Part shown: one piece after another, positions 1-10,531 of the stretch
Layout of the letters: every line of letters starts with the position of its first letter
How positions within the stretch are numbered: position 1 is the stretch's first letter
Assembly (NCBI RefSeq): GCF_034424625.1
Contig: NZ_CP139976.1
Span: forward strand, 5,704,001-5,768,000
Origin: Janthinobacterium lividum
GTDB lineage: Bacteria; Pseudomonadota; Gammaproteobacteria; Burkholderiales; Burkholderiaceae_D
Direction: 5' to 3'
Length of the DNA stretch: 64,000 bases
The notes under the pieces: model-generated
Told to the model about the DNA's origin: nothing
Database searches by the model: none
Seen by the model: only the letters and a program-made list of their open reading frames with translations
Translations under genes and position numbers: made by a program

Positions 1-1
1 C

Positions 2-727
2 ATGCATCTGCGCTTCGGCACCGTGTCGCTGCGCTATCTGGTGCGCACCGTGGTCGACCTGATGGACCGTGGCGGTGGCGGCGATGGCGCGCCCGTGTGG
101 CTGGCGGAACTGATCTGGCGCGATTTCTATGCCATGATTCTGTACCAGAACCCGCACGTGGAAGGCGGCGCCTTCAAACCCGCCTACGACGCCATCGCCT
201 GGGAAACGGGCCCCGAGGCCGATGCCTTGTTTGCCGCCTGGTGCGAGGGGCGCACCGGCTATCCGCTGGTGGACGCGGCGATGGCGCAGCTGAACCAGAC
301 GGGCTACATGCACAACCGCCTGCGCATGGTCACGGCCTGCTTTCTGATCAAGGATCTGGGCATCGACTGGCGCCGCGGCGAAGCGTATTTCGCGCTACAC
401 CTGAATGACTTCGACCTGGCCTCGAACAACGGCGGCTGGCAATGGGCCTCGTCGTCCGGCTGCGATGCGCAGCCCTACTTCCGCATCTTCAACCCCGTCA
501 CGCAGTCGGAAAAATTCGATGCCAGCGGGCGCTTCATCCGCCGCTACCTGCCGCAGCTGAAGGCGCTGGGCGACAAGGAAATCCATGCCCCCTGGCTGGT
601 GCCGCGCATGCTGCTCGAGCAAAAAAACATCATGCTGGGGCGCGATTATCCGGAACCGCTGGTGCAGCACGACGAGGCGCGCAAGGAGACCCTGGAGCGT
701 TATGAAGTGGTCAAAGTGGTCAAGTAA
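2..727 (+). CDS. phrB: Deoxyribodipyrimidine photolyase, C-terminal part (5' end outside window)
   Basis: Light-driven repair of cyclobutane pyrimidine dimers by a FAD enzyme. The frame is open from the first base, so the real start lies upstream and only the C-terminal 241 residues are seen. They carry the FAD-binding core of class I photolyases: WRDFY, the YPLVDAAMAQL stretch, the MHNRLRM motif, DFDLASNNGGWQW, and the SGCDAQPYFRIFNP signature. A cryptochrome of the same superfamily is possible, but the NNGGWQW/CDAQPYFRIFNP block fits a CPD photolyase. The stop overlaps the end of the convergent downstream gene by 8 bases. Confidence 0.93.
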   Translation: MHLRFGTVSLRYLVRTVVDLMDRGGGGDGAPVWLAELIWRDFYAMILYQNPHVEGGAFKPAYDAIAWETGPEADALFAAWCEGRTGYPLVDAAMAQLNQTGYMHNRLRMVTACFLIKDLGIDWRRGEAYFALHLNDFDLASNNGGWQWASSSGCDAQPYFRIFNPVTQSEKFDASGRFIRRYLPQLKALGDKEIHAPWLVPRMLLEQKNIMLGRDYPEPLVQHDEARKETLERYEVVKVVK

Positions 728-1361
728 GGCCACCGGCTTCCTGTGCGGTGAACGGCGTCCACACCGACCGCCAGGCGCCGTGCGGAAGTTTCGCCTGCAT
801 GGAAAGGGATAGTCCGCCCGTCCCCAGCGGGTCACCTGGCTGCCATTGCGCAGTGTCCAACTGATTGTCGATGCTCAGTGCCCGCGCCCTTCCCACGTCG
901 ACATTGATCATTTCCCGCGTGTCATAGCCGACTTCCAGTATGGGGTGCAGCACCTTGCCCATGCCTGACAAATACAGGGTGTCGACATGGACAGCGGGTT
1001 TGTCAAAACGTTCGTACTGCCTCGTCGCGGCGGATTTGAACCCCTTGCCGATGGCGATGCCGATGGTGGCCGGACCGTCGCACCCCAACAGCGCGGCGAG
1101 TGCCCAATAGTCATGATCGGCAATGACCAGCCTTGCCAGGCAGCGTACTATCCATGCCGGCTCATCGGCCCTGAACGCATTCCAGTAGGGCTTCAGCGAG
1201 TTCTGCAGATAGCCCACTTCATGCAACGCCCCGACGAGGTTGATTTGCCTGTCGATGGAGTCGATATCCTGCAACAGATGGGCCGCGGCCGCGGCGACCG
1301 CATGCTCACCTTTGGCCATGGCTTTGTCTTCGAGTTTTTTCAGTTTGGCGTGAAGGCTCAT
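720..1361 (-). CDS. Uncharacterised 213-residue protein
   Basis: I do not recognise this family. The chosen start (MSLHAKLKKLED) has an AGGAAAA ribosome site just upstream; an in-frame start 24 bases earlier has none. The N-terminal 20 residues are a charged helix, followed by an Ala/His/Asp-rich helical stretch and a mixed C-terminal half with GYDTREMINVDVGRARALS. No signal peptide, membrane segment or metal motif is evident. It lies downstream of the chemosensory operon on the same strand, about 30 bases after chpA, and could be co-transcribed with it. Its base composition matches its neighbours. Confidence 0.7.
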   Translation of the reverse strand: MSLHAKLKKLEDKAMAKGEHAVAAAAAHLLQDIDSIDRQINLVGALHEVGYLQNSLKPYWNAFRADEPAWIVRCLARLVIADHDYWALAALLGCDGPATIGIAIGKGFKSAATRQYERFDKPAVHVDTLYLSGMGKVLHPILEVGYDTREMINVDVGRARALSIDNQLDTAQWQPGDPLGTGGLSLSMQAKLPHGAWRSVWTPFTAQEAGGLT

Positions 1362-1390
1362 TGTTTTCCTGATTTGGCGATGCACGCCTG

Positions 1391-4300
1391 TTATGGTTGC
1401 CGCGGTGTTTCGGCACCAGCCTCCGTTTGCAGGCGCTGCACTTCCGCCAGCAATTCCTCTTCCTGGAACGGCTTGCCGAAATACGCATTCACGCCCAGCT
1501 CGAACGCGTGCGCGCGGTGCTTGTCGGCGCTGCGCGAGGTAATCATGATGACGGGGATGGCGCGCGTCTTGTCGTCGCTGCGCACATTGCGCGTCAAATC
1601 AAAACCATCCATGCGTGGCATTTCCACGTCGACCAGCAGCAGGGCCGGCATGGCAGCCGGCTCCAGCGCATACAGCTGTTCCAGCGCATCGACGCCATCC
1701 TTGGCCAGCAGCACCTGGTAGCCTTCGCGCTCGAACAGGCGCTGCATCACGCGGCGCACCGTCAGCGAATCGTCGACCACCATCACGCGCACGGCAGGCA
1801 CGGCCAGCGCGCTGGAAACGGCATGCTGCTCGCTGCTGGCCAGCGCATACTGCGACAACAGTTCCGGATGGTGCTCCAGATGCTGTGCCAGCGCCACCGG
1901 ATTGAGGATCAGCACGATGTCGCCCGTGCCCAGCACCGTGGCGCCGGCAATGCCCGGCATGCGCGCCAGCTGCGGGCCCACGTGCTTGACCACGACTTCG
2001 CGGTTGCCCACCACGTCATCGACCTGCAAGGCCAGCCTGTCATTGCCATTCCTCAGTAACAGCACGGGCGCATAGCGCTGCGTGGCCTGCGCCGCCGGCG
2101 TCTCGCCCAGCATGGCCGACAGGTGGTGCAGCGCCAGCGACTGCCCGTGCGACTCGATGCGCCCGGCCGCCCGCACCTGCTCCAGCTGTTCGCCTTTCAG
2201 GTGCAGCACCTGCTCCACCAGCACCGATGGCAAGGCATACGTCTTGCCGCTGGCCGCCAGCAGCACCACTTGCGTGACGGCCAGGGTCAGCGGCAGGTGG
2301 ATGGTAAAGCGCATGCCCAGGCCCGCCTGCGTCAGCGTTTCCACGCGCCCGCCCAGGGCCAGCGCTTCGGAGCGCACGATGTCCATGCCAAAACCGCGCC
2401 CGGCCAGTTCCGTCAGGCTGTCGGCGGTGGAAAAGCCGGGCGTGAAAATCAGTTCGGCCGCCTGCGCATCGGTCAATGGCGCATCCGTCGCCACCAGGCC
2501 GGCGCCGTGCGCCTTGGCGCGGATGCGTTCCAGGTCCAGCCCCGCGCCATCGTCGGAAAAGGCGATCGCCACTTCATTGCCCTGCTGGCTGACCTGCACC
2601 AGCAGCTCGCCCGTTTCGCTCTTGCCCGCGGACAGGCGCGCGTCGCGCGGCTCGACGCCGTGCACGATGGCGTTGCGCAGCAGGTGCTCGAAGGGCGCCG
2701 CCATGCGTTCCAGTACGCTGCGGTCGATTTCCACGCCGCCGCCGCGGATGTCGAGGTTGACGCGTTTGTCGACTTCCTTGGCGCTTTGCCGCGCCACGCG
2801 GAACAGCCGTTCGGCGATGCTGGCAAACGGCACCATGCGGATCTGCATCAGGTCGCGCTGCAGCTCGCGCGTCAGCCGCGCCTGCAGCACCAGGTCGTCC
2901 GTTACCGCATCGACGCTGTGGCTGAGGTTTTCGTGGAACGAGGCCACGTCGTTGACGCTTTCGGCCATCATGCGCGTGAGTTCCTGCAAGCGCGTAAAGC
3001 GGTCGAATTCGAGCGGATCGAAATCGCGCTCGCTGCCGACGGCCATGCGCGAGGCGATCTGCGATTCGGCCTGCATTTCCACTTCGCGCAGCTGGCGCCG
3101 CAAGCGCGCCAGGTTGTCGGAAAACTCGGCCAGCGAAGCGCCCAGCACGCCGACTTCATTTTCCATCTTGGAGCGCGTGATCGACACTTCGCCAGCCTGG
3201 TTCACCAGGCGGTCGAGGATATCGGCGCGCACGCGCACCAGGGCCGCCTTCGGTTCGGCGGCCGGCGTGTCTTCCATGCCCGGCAAGGGCAGCAAGGGCT
3301 GCTGCAACTGTTCGAACAGGTGCAGCGCATGGTCGTAGTGGGCCAGCAATTCCTCGAAGGCCTGCGGCGTGGCGGTACCCGCATGCAGCATGTTTTCGAT
3401 ATGCGTCTCGATTTCATGCGCATGCTGGCCCAGTCGCATGGCACCGGCCATGCGGGCGCTGCCCTTGACCGTATGCAGGGTGCGCAGCAGCATCTGCGCC
3501 TGGCCACTGTCGTGCGGCTGCTGCTGCCAGCTGCGCAGCGCCTCGCCGATCTGCGGCAACAGGTCGGCGCCCTCCTCCAGGAAAACGGACAATAAATCGA
3601 GGTCGAGTTCATCGCTGATTCCGGCGCTCGCCGCCAGCAGCGCGGCCGCGTCGGCCGGCATGATGGCGGGCGACGGCGCTTCCGGCGCCGCGTGCTCCAA
3701 TGGCGGCGCGTGCTCGAAGCCGGCGTCGAACAGGTCATCGCCGATGCCGCTGTCCTGCATCGGCGCCGGTGCCGGCACTTCGGCAGCAGCCGGCTGCAGC
3801 GCGTCGGCGACGATGCTCGCATACGTCGCTTCGAACAGCGTCTCGAGCTGTGGTACAGGAATCTCGGCCAATGCGTCGGCCAGCGCGTCGGGTAGCGACT
3901 CCGCAGGCTGGGCCGGCGTGCCGACGATGCTGGCGTAGGCGGCCGCAAACAGGGCGTCGAGCCGGTCTTCCTGGCTCTCGCCGGGCGGCGCCGTCAAGGC
4001 GCGCCACAGGGTGTTGAGCGCTTCGATCATGTCCGGCTGCGTTGGCGCCAAATCTCCCAGCGCGAACGCCTGCAGCATTTGCCCGATGCGCTGCGTGGCT
4101 TGCTCCAGCACGTCGTGCTGTTCGGCGCGCAGGCCGGCCAGCGGCGGCACCACCGTTTCAATCACCGTTTCAAGCGCGTGCGCCAGGTCGCGCAGGGACT
4201 GGAAACCCACCGTGCCCGAGGTCCCCGCCAGCGTATGCACGGCTTGCAGCGCCTCCGCGCTGACGGCGCGCTGTTCATGGCGCCACTCGCCGAAGTCGCG

Positions 4301-6703
4301 CGTGAGCACGCGCAGCAATTCATCCGTCTCGGCCAGGTAGATGTTGTACAAGGGAAGGCTGATGCGCAGTTCGCCCACGTGCTTGAGGTGATCGTCCGGC
4401 GCTTCGTGCAGCGTGGGCGCCGTGGCCAGGGGAAGTCCGATCACATTGCCATTGCTGGCCACGGGCGCGGCCGGGCGCGGCTTGCGCAATTCGAACGGGC
4501 CGCCTTCGCGCACGCGCTCGGCCGCCATCAGCAGCATGCCGGCCTCGCGCTCGCGTCCCGCTCCGCCTTCCAGTTCGGCCACCCATTCGCTGAGCTGGTA
4601 CCAGCCGTAATTCAGCAAGGTGAACAAGTCGTCGCTGACGGGGCGCGCCTCGGCCAGCCAGGTGTTCATGACGCGTTCGATGGCGCCGGCCGCTTCGGCA
4701 AACTGCGCCAGGCCGATCATGCGGCTGCTGCCTTTCAGGGTATGGAACGAGCGGCGCAGCATGGCCAGGTGGTCGCCGCTGGCGGCCTGCTCTCGCGGCA
4801 GGGCCAGGGTGGTGTCGATAAAGGCCAGCACTTCGCGCGCTTCGGCCAGGAAGATATCGAGCATCTCCGCATCGACATCGGTCACGGCGGGCGCGGCATC
4901 CATGCCGGCAGGCGCGGCGGGCGCCAGGGTCTGGTCGAGCAATGGCACCGGTACGGCACCGGCGGCGGCGACTCTCTCAAATGGCAGGGCGCGGAAGGTG
5001 CCGGCGGCGGCATCGAAATGGAAACGCCCGCTGGCCGCCTGCGCATTGCGGCCCAGCATATCGACAAAAAAGCCCAGCGCGCTGACATTTTGCGCGATCT
5101 CGTCGAGCGCCTCCGCATGCGCCTCCGCATTGGCGCCGCTACCGGCCAGCTGCCGCACGGCTGCGTCGACCTGCAGCACGGCGGCGCGCGCGTCTTCCTG
5201 TCCCAGCCCGGCCAGCTGCTGCTGCAACTGGCCCAGCACCGGCGCGACGCCATCGAGTGCCCCCTCCGGCCGCAACGTATCCGCGTAATAAGCGTTGAGC
5301 ACCTTTTCCACCTGGCGCAGACCCGTCTTCATTTCCTCGGCCAGCGCGGCCACCGTCTGGCCCTGTTCGATCTGGCGCGACATCTCGCCCGCCGTGACGG
5401 GCGGCGGCGCTTCGCCTGCCAGCAATGCCTGCAGGCGCGCGGCGATGGTTTCCGCATTGCCGGCAAAATCGTCGGGCAGGCGGCGCAGCTGCTCCAGCCC
5501 CGTGTCGGCAAACAGCAGCGCCATGCCGATTTCATTTTCCAGGGCCGCGCTGCGCCCGCTGGCCACGGCTTGCCGCGCCACGGCCGCGCATTCGCGCAGC
5601 AGGCTGGCCAAAGCCGGCTGCTTCAAGGACTCTACATGTGCGGCCACCTGTTGCAGCGACTCTTCGAAATCCGTGCCCAGGGCTGGATCGAGGTCGGCTT
5701 GCGCCAGACGGCTCCAGCTGGTGCGCGCCTGCGCCAGGGCCGTGCGGGCGCCTTGCAAGGCACCCTGGTCAACCTGGCCGTAGCGCCGCGTTTCCACGTC
5801 GGCGGGAACCTGCCCCTCCAGGGCGAAAGCGGCGCGCAGCTGGCGTGCCTCCGGCGTCGGCTCGGTGGCGGCCGCGATGAAGAACAGGGCGTCGCGCAGC
5901 ATCGATTCGGGCAGGCTGGCCGTGCCCTGCGCCAGGCGGCGCAATTGCAGGTTGATCAGGCCGAACAACTGTTTGACATTGAGCGTGCCCATGCCCTCGC
6001 CGCTGGCCGCCAGCCCGGCAAAGGCCTGCATGGCGAACCAGAAGGTGCGCGCCGGCGCTTCCTGCTGCGCGTCGGCCACCAGGGTCAAGGTGGCGTGCAA
6101 GTCGCTGGCATGCTGGCGCCGCGTCGCGTCATCCTGCGCCTTCAGGAAAGGCAACAGGGACTTTTCAAAGCGTCCGCGCCAGGCCGGATAATCGGCCACC
6201 GGGGGCGCCTGCGCCAGCGCGATGGCATGCCCTTCCAGCATCGATGCCGGCGGAAAGAACAGGTCGGCCGGGTGACTGCGCTCGGCGCCCAGCATGGTTT
6301 GCAGGTCGCGGTAGTAGGGAAACAAACGCGTCGGCTGCGGCGGCGTGCCGGCCACCAGATCTTCCAGGTATTCGATCAGGGCCTGATACAGTTCGGCGAC
6401 GACTTGCGCATGGTCCAGCGTGTATTCGAGGCTGCCGTCACGAAAGCGCGCCAGCGCCTGTTCCGCGCCGTCCGTCAGCAGGCTGGCGCCGGCCACGTCC
6501 ACCATCACCAGCGCGCCATGCGCCTGGTGCAGATGCGAGCGTGCATGCTGCAGGGCCGTGGCGCGTTCCTCGCGCTCGCGGCCACCCGCCTCGAACAGGG
6601 CCGTTTTCGAGCGGCCCAGCGCTTCGCGGATTTCCACCATCACCCACGACAAAGGTTCGCTGTCGAACGGCTTGGACTGCTGTGGACTATCAGGTGTGCT
6701 CAT
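1391..6703 (-). CDS. chpA: ChpA/PilL-type hybrid chemotaxis histidine kinase
   Basis: Central kinase of a Pil-Chp chemosensory pathway, expected to control type IV pilus motility and cAMP or surface responses by phosphorylating PilG and PilH. The 1770 residues hold several histidine phosphotransfer domains: HTLKGSSRM near residue 654, HTLAGTSGT near 821, HTVKGSARM near 1075. A CheA-type ATPase follows, with HLLRNAIVHG near 1338 and a GRGFGMDIV G-box near 1438, then a CheW-like domain (about 1480-1610) and a C-terminal receiver with DD near 1640 and the phospho-acceptor in DVEMPRMDG near 1690. The N-terminal 600 residues are helical and look like degenerate Hpt modules. It is the last gene of pilG-H-I-J-chpA, 40 bases after pilJ. 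No CheR or CheB methylation gene lies at this locus. Confidence 0.95.
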   Translation of the reverse strand: MSTPDSPQQSKPFDSEPLSWVMVEIREALGRSKTALFEAGGREREERATALQHARSHLHQAHGALVMVDVAGASLLTDGAEQALARFRDGSLEYTLDHAQVVAELYQALIEYLEDLVAGTPPQPTRLFPYYRDLQTMLGAERSHPADLFFPPASMLEGHAIALAQAPPVADYPAWRGRFEKSLLPFLKAQDDATRRQHASDLHATLTLVADAQQEAPARTFWFAMQAFAGLAASGEGMGTLNVKQLFGLINLQLRRLAQGTASLPESMLRDALFFIAAATEPTPEARQLRAAFALEGQVPADVETRRYGQVDQGALQGARTALAQARTSWSRLAQADLDPALGTDFEESLQQVAAHVESLKQPALASLLRECAAVARQAVASGRSAALENEIGMALLFADTGLEQLRRLPDDFAGNAETIAARLQALLAGEAPPPVTAGEMSRQIEQGQTVAALAEEMKTGLRQVEKVLNAYYADTLRPEGALDGVAPVLGQLQQQLAGLGQEDARAAVLQVDAAVRQLAGSGANAEAHAEALDEIAQNVSALGFFVDMLGRNAQAASGRFHFDAAAGTFRALPFERVAAAGAVPVPLLDQTLAPAAPAGMDAAPAVTDVDAEMLDIFLAEAREVLAFIDTTLALPREQAASGDHLAMLRRSFHTLKGSSRMIGLAQFAEAAGAIERVMNTWLAEARPVSDDLFTLLNYGWYQLSEWVAELEGGAGREREAGMLLMAAERVREGGPFELRKPRPAAPVASNGNVIGLPLATAPTLHEAPDDHLKHVGELRISLPLYNIYLAETDELLRVLTRDFGEWRHEQRAVSAEALQAVHTLAGTSGTVGFQSLRDLAHALETVIETVVPPLAGLRAEQHDVLEQATQRIGQMLQAFALGDLAPTQPDMIEALNTLWRALTAPPGESQEDRLDALFAAAYASIVGTPAQPAESLPDALADALAEIPVPQLETLFEATYASIVADALQPAAAEVPAPAPMQDSGIGDDLFDAGFEHAPPLEHAAPEAPSPAIMPADAAALLAASAGISDELDLDLLSVFLEEGADLLPQIGEALRSWQQQPHDSGQAQMLLRTLHTVKGSARMAGAMRLGQHAHEIETHIENMLHAGTATPQAFEELLAHYDHALHLFEQLQQPLLPLPGMEDTPAAEPKAALVRVRADILDRLVNQAGEVSITRSKMENEVGVLGASLAEFSDNLARLRRQLREVEMQAESQIASRMAVGSERDFDPLEFDRFTRLQELTRMMAESVNDVASFHENLSHSVDAVTDDLVLQARLTRELQRDLMQIRMVPFASIAERLFRVARQSAKEVDKRVNLDIRGGGVEIDRSVLERMAAPFEHLLRNAIVHGVEPRDARLSAGKSETGELLVQVSQQGNEVAIAFSDDGAGLDLERIRAKAHGAGLVATDAPLTDAQAAELIFTPGFSTADSLTELAGRGFGMDIVRSEALALGGRVETLTQAGLGMRFTIHLPLTLAVTQVVLLAASGKTYALPSVLVEQVLHLKGEQLEQVRAAGRIESHGQSLALHHLSAMLGETPAAQATQRYAPVLLLRNGNDRLALQVDDVVGNREVVVKHVGPQLARMPGIAGATVLGTGDIVLILNPVALAQHLEHHPELLSQYALASSEQHAVSSALAVPAVRVMVVDDSLTVRRVMQRLFEREGYQVLLAKDGVDALEQLYALEPAAMPALLLVDVEMPRMDGFDLTRNVRSDDKTRAIPVIMITSRSADKHRAHAFELGVNAYFGKPFQEEELLAEVQRLQTEAGAETPRQP

Positions 6704-6743
6704 GCATGCCTCGGTAAGGAAATCGCCTGGACTGGCGCGGCGT

Positions 6744-8981
6744 TCAGGCGGCGACGCGGAAGCGCGACACCGAATTTTTCAGTTCCTGCGCCAGCATCGA
6801 CAGTTTATGGATCGATTGCGCCGTTTGCTGCGTGCCATCCTGGGTCTGCTCCGTCACGCTCAGGATATGCTGGATATTCAAGGCCACGCCGCTGGCCGAA
6901 CCGGCCTGCGTGCCGGTGGCGAACGAAATGCCCTGGATCAGTTCTGCCAGGTGTTTCGACACCTGGCTGATGTCGTTCAAGGCTGCGCCGGCCGCGTCCG
7001 ACAGGCGCGCGCCCTCGACCACGCCCTGCGTGGACGTTTCCATCGCCCGCGTCGCATCCTGGGTATCGGCCTGGATGGTGCGCACCAGCGCGCCGATCTG
7101 CTTGGCGGCGGCGGCCGAGCGTTCGGCCAGGCGCTGCACTTCCTCGGCCACGACGGAAAAACCGCGCCCCGCCTCGCCGGCCGATGCGGCCTGGATGGCG
7201 GCGTTCAGCGCCAGCACATTGGTCTGCTCGGTGATGTCGGAAATGAGCTCGGTGATCTCGCCGATTTCCTGCGACGATTCGCCCAGGCGCTTGATGCGCT
7301 TGGACGTATCCTGGATCTGCTCGCGGATTTCATGCATGCCCTTGATGGCGTTTTCCACCGCCGTCGAACCCTGCTGCGCGGCCGCCACCGACTGGCGCGC
7401 CACGTCGGCCGAGACGCTGGCCGACTTCGACACGTCGGTAATCGCATTGGCCATCTTGACCACGGTGGCGCTGACGCCCTGGATTTCGCGCGACTGCTGC
7501 TGCGACGCGATCAGCAGCTTGCTGGAAATGCTTTGCGCCTGCGTCGAGGCGCGATTGACCTGTTCGGCCGTCGCCGTCACCCTCCCCACCAGGCCGCGCA
7601 ATTCCTCCACCGTATAGTTGACGGAATCGGCGATGGCGCCCGTAATGTCTTCCGACACGGTCGCCTGCACCGTCAGGTCGCCATCGGCGACCTTCTGCAA
7701 CTCATTCATCAGGCGCAGGATGGCCGCCTGGTTCTGCTCATTCCTAGCCTTCGCCTCTTCCTCTTTTCCCTGCGACTGGAGCCGCAGGATTTCCGCTTCC
7801 TGGCGCCGCCGCTCGGCATCGCGCGTGCGGTTGACGGAGTCCTGCAGCAGCACGCGGCCGATGCCGGCCGCCGCGATCAGGGTCAGCAACACGCCGCCGA
7901 CCATCATCCAGAAGGCGATGCCCAGGGTTTCCTGGTTCACGTGATACATCTGCTGCAGCAGGGTCAAACGCTGGCGCAGGTCTTCGTTCTCGTTGAAGAT
8001 CAGCTGTTCGGCGCTTTTCGCCGAACTGAATTTGTCGAGCCGGTCGAGTATCGACGACACCAGCTTCTGGTACGTGTCGAAACTGGCTTTCAACGCCACC
8101 AGGCGGTCGCGCAGTTCGGCGTCGCGCGTGGGCGCCAATTGCAGCGACACGCTGCCATTGAGCAAGCCTTCCACGGCGGTGCGGAAATACGTCGTGTCGC
8201 GTCCCAGCGAAAATGCCGTTTCCGAGCTGATGCTGCCCGACGACAGAAACTCGCTGGCGCTGCGGCTCATGCGCTGGCTCAGCATCATCAGGCGGCCGAT
8301 GACGGCCAGGTCGCGCGCATTGCCGCCACGCTGCACCTTCAGGGCCGCGATTTCCTCGGTCTGCGCCAGCAGCGCCGGCGACAGCCCATTCAATTGCTGC
8401 AAGGTCTTGTCGAATTCGCCCAGCTCCGGCTTCAGGCGCAGGATGGTGCTGGCCGCGCGGTCGCTGCTGGCCCACTTCTTGCGCGCGTCGGCCACCGCCG
8501 CCAGCAGGGCCGCACGCGACTCGCCGATATCGCGGCCGTGATACGTCCCGCCGCGCAGCATCAGGCGGAAATCCTGGTTCAGTTCATTGCGGCTTTCCTC
8601 CAGCTGGCGGAAGGCTTCCGGATTGCCTTGCACGGCGTTGGGCGCCGCCTTGCCGATGCGTTGCGAATGCATCAGCGCATCGCTGGCCAGCTGCGTTTGT
8701 GCCGAGGCGATATTGCCGCTGCGCGTGTTCAGCCCCACGAACAGCAGGCTGGCGGCCAGGCTCAGGGCCATCAGCGTCGACAGGATGCTCAGCTGCTTTT
8801 GCAGCGGAAAATGGCCGATCAGCGGCAGCTTCAAGTCGCTGACCGGCGCGCTGGCCAGCGACTTGCGCCGTCCCAGCGCGTCGCGCAGGCGCAGCGGCAG
8901 GTCTGCCGCCGATGCCGGCGCGTCCGCAGCGTGCTGCGCTTCGGGCATGCCGGCCGCCAGAATGGGGGAATTGGCGCCCAT
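6744..8981 (-). CDS. pilJ: Type IV pilus methyl-accepting chemoreceptor PilJ
   Basis: Inner-membrane chemoreceptor feeding the ChpA kinase. The 745-residue protein has a cytoplasmic N-terminal stretch and a membrane helix at about 66-84. A periplasmic PilJ-type ligand domain follows, then a second membrane helix at about 354-378 ([15 protein letters not shown]), a HAMP-like linker and a long coiled-coil signalling domain. The hairpin tip is of the [20 protein letters not shown] type. The ATG at 8981 overlaps the TGA of pilI by one base (TGATG). A TTG six bases upstream is also in frame but less likely. It is central in the pilG-H-I-J-chpA operon. Confidence 0.95.
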   Translation of the reverse strand: MGANSPILAAGMPEAQHAADAPASAADLPLRLRDALGRRKSLASAPVSDLKLPLIGHFPLQKQLSILSTLMALSLAASLLFVGLNTRSGNIASAQTQLASDALMHSQRIGKAAPNAVQGNPEAFRQLEESRNELNQDFRLMLRGGTYHGRDIGESRAALLAAVADARKKWASSDRAASTILRLKPELGEFDKTLQQLNGLSPALLAQTEEIAALKVQRGGNARDLAVIGRLMMLSQRMSRSASEFLSSGSISSETAFSLGRDTTYFRTAVEGLLNGSVSLQLAPTRDAELRDRLVALKASFDTYQKLVSSILDRLDKFSSAKSAEQLIFNENEDLRQRLTLLQQMYHVNQETLGIAFWMMVGGVLLTLIAAAGIGRVLLQDSVNRTRDAERRRQEAEILRLQSQGKEEEAKARNEQNQAAILRLMNELQKVADGDLTVQATVSEDITGAIADSVNYTVEELRGLVGRVTATAEQVNRASTQAQSISSKLLIASQQQSREIQGVSATVVKMANAITDVSKSASVSADVARQSVAAAQQGSTAVENAIKGMHEIREQIQDTSKRIKRLGESSQEIGEITELISDITEQTNVLALNAAIQAASAGEAGRGFSVVAEEVQRLAERSAAAAKQIGALVRTIQADTQDATRAMETSTQGVVEGARLSDAAGAALNDISQVSKHLAELIQGISFATGTQAGSASGVALNIQHILSVTEQTQDGTQQTAQSIHKLSMLAQELKNSVSRFRVAA

Positions 8982-9619
8982 CAGCAAATATCCTTGTGGT
9001 CGGGGTAGCCGTCAAAGCCGGCATCGAGGAAGCGTTCCGATTGCGCCAGCTGCGCCAGGTCCAGGCGCAGCCACTGCTGCCCTTCGCTGTCGCGCAGCGC
9101 CTGCGCCGCCCACGATGGGAGCACACCCTGCGCCGCATCGTGAACGCGCACGGATTGCATCGCGCGCAACTGGCGCAAGCCCAGTACGCGTTCGACCAGC
9201 AAGGCGCAATTGAGGCCCAGACGGGGAGAAAACGTGATGATGCGGCAGTGATTGCCCGACACGCAAGCCGGCTCGCCCATGTAGCGGGCCAGGTCGACGA
9301 CCGCCGTCAGGCGTCCGCGCATGGCCGCCAGGCCCAGGTACCAGTCCTGCGCCAGCGGCACGCCCTGGATCTGCACGCCGGAAGCAATGACGATTTCGCC
9401 CAGCTGCGTCAGGTCGAGCAGGCACGGCCGGCCACCGAGCATCACGCCCAGTTCCTTGCGCGCTGCCAGCGCGCCGCTGCGCGCGGCCTGTATCCGCTCG
9501 ATCAATTGCAGCTGATACTGGCGCAAGCGCCCCTGCCGCGCGCCCGTCTCGAAAGATGGCATGGCAGCGGCAGGCGAAAGGGCCGCTGTGGACACGCCGT
9601 GACCTGGCATCGTGTGCAT
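8981..9619 (-). CDS. pilI: CheW-like coupling protein PilI
   Basis: Adaptor linking the PilJ receptor to the ChpA kinase. The 212 residues form one CheW domain after an N-terminal tail of about 40 residues. Visible CheW features include [19 protein letters not shown] in the middle and the [13 protein letters not shown] strand. The start is two bases after the pilH stop. A second ATG nine bases in is also possible, and neither has a strong ribosome site, so translation is probably coupled to pilH. Confidence 0.92.
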   Translation of the reverse strand: MHTMPGHGVSTAALSPAAAMPSFETGARQGRLRQYQLQLIERIQAARSGALAARKELGVMLGGRPCLLDLTQLGEIVIASGVQIQGVPLAQDWYLGLAAMRGRLTAVVDLARYMGEPACVSGNHCRIITFSPRLGLNCALLVERVLGLRQLRAMQSVRVHDAAQGVLPSWAAQALRDSEGQQWLRLDLAQLAQSERFLDAGFDGYPDHKDIC

Positions 9620-9621
9620 TC

Positions 9622-9987
9622 TCAGGAAATCGCGGCGATCTTGGCCAGCAGCTCGGCTTCGACCACCGGCTTGACCAGGTAATCGCGCGCGCCCTGGCGC
9701 AAGCCCCAGATGCGATCCGTTTCCTGGCTCTTGCTGGAGCAGATAATCACCGGCACGTCCTGCAGTTCGGGATCGCGCGCAATCGCGCGCGTGATCTGGA
9801 AGCCATTCGCACCGGGCATCACCACGTCCATCAGGATCAGGTCGGGCCTGGCCTGCTTGAGTTGCGCCAACGCGTCGGCGCCATCCTGCGCCGTGAGGAC
9901 GGCATAACCGGCACGCACCAGCATCTCGCTCAGGTAATAGCGTTCTGTCGGCGAGTCGTCGACGATCAGAATTGTGTGTATGGCCAT
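9622..9987 (-). CDS. pilH: Single-domain response regulator PilH
   Basis: CheY-like regulator of 121 residues. Its acidic pocket is in ILIVDD near residue 10, the phospho-acceptor Asp is in LILMDVVMPG near residue 53, and the conserved Lys is in YLVKPV near residue 104. In Pil-Chp systems PilH acts as the second CheY, usually linked to retraction or as a phosphate sink. The start ATG follows an AAGGAAG ribosome site; an upstream in-frame ATG lacks one. There is no DNA-binding output domain. Confidence 0.94.
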   Translation of the reverse strand: MAIHTILIVDDSPTERYYLSEMLVRAGYAVLTAQDGADALAQLKQARPDLILMDVVMPGANGFQITRAIARDPELQDVPVIICSSKSQETDRIWGLRQGARDYLVKPVVEAELLAKIAAIS

Positions 9988-10023
9988 CTGCTTCCTTGCT
10001 GCGTTGTCAATCAATAAAAACAC

Positions 10024-10446
10024 TTATTCAAAATGCCCGGCCAGGTGCAACCGCACGGCCTCCAGCAGCGCCTCGCGCGCCAGCGGCTTGGCCAGGCAGG
10101 CGCTGGCGCCCGCCATGGCACCGCGCGCGCGGTCGAACAAGCCTTCCTTCGACGACAGCATCAGCACCGGCGTGGCGTGGAAGGCCGCACTGGCCTTGAT
10201 CAGCGCGCAGGTACGGTAGCCGTCCAGGCGCGGCATCACAATGTCGCACACGATCAGCGCCGGCCGGCAGTCGGCGATCTTGGCCAGGGCATCGAAGCCG
10301 TTTTCCGCCACCACCACGCGATAACCGGCCTCGCCCAGGATCTTCGCGGCCGCGCTGCGTATCGTCGCGCTGTCGTCGATGACGAGTATCGTGGCGCTGG
10401 CGCACACGGCATCGGGCGGCGCCTCGGGCAAAAAGGGACGCGTCAT
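10024..10446 (-). CDS. pilG: Single-domain response regulator PilG
   Basis: First gene of the Pil-Chp operon: a CheY-like protein of 140 residues that in the family promotes pilus extension. The receiver shows ILVIDDSATIRSAA, the acceptor Asp in LIVCDIVMPRLDG and a Lys in CLAKPL. I chose the ATG preceding TRPFLPEAPPD; the longer open frame upstream has an Arg/Trp-rich sequence unlike the family. The ribosome site is weak (AAAG). The phospho-acceptor region resembles PilG more than PilH, and gene order supports the name. Confidence 0.9.
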   Translation of the reverse strand: MTRPFLPEAPPDAVCASATILVIDDSATIRSAAAKILGEAGYRVVVAENGFDALAKIADCRPALIVCDIVMPRLDGYRTCALIKASAAFHATPVLMLSSKEGLFDRARGAMAGASACLAKPLAREALLEAVRLHLAGHFE

Positions 10447-10531
10447 GTGATTATTCGACAATCTTTCATACCATAGCACAGGCAGCCGCGATACCTGCGT
10501 GCGGCAGCGGCATCCCATGAATCTCGATTGA

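Noticed and set aside
4079..6970. 963-codon plus-strand frame opposite chpA
   Set aside because: GC-rich antisense artefact; His/Arg/Gln-rich with no family similarity and fully covered by chpA.
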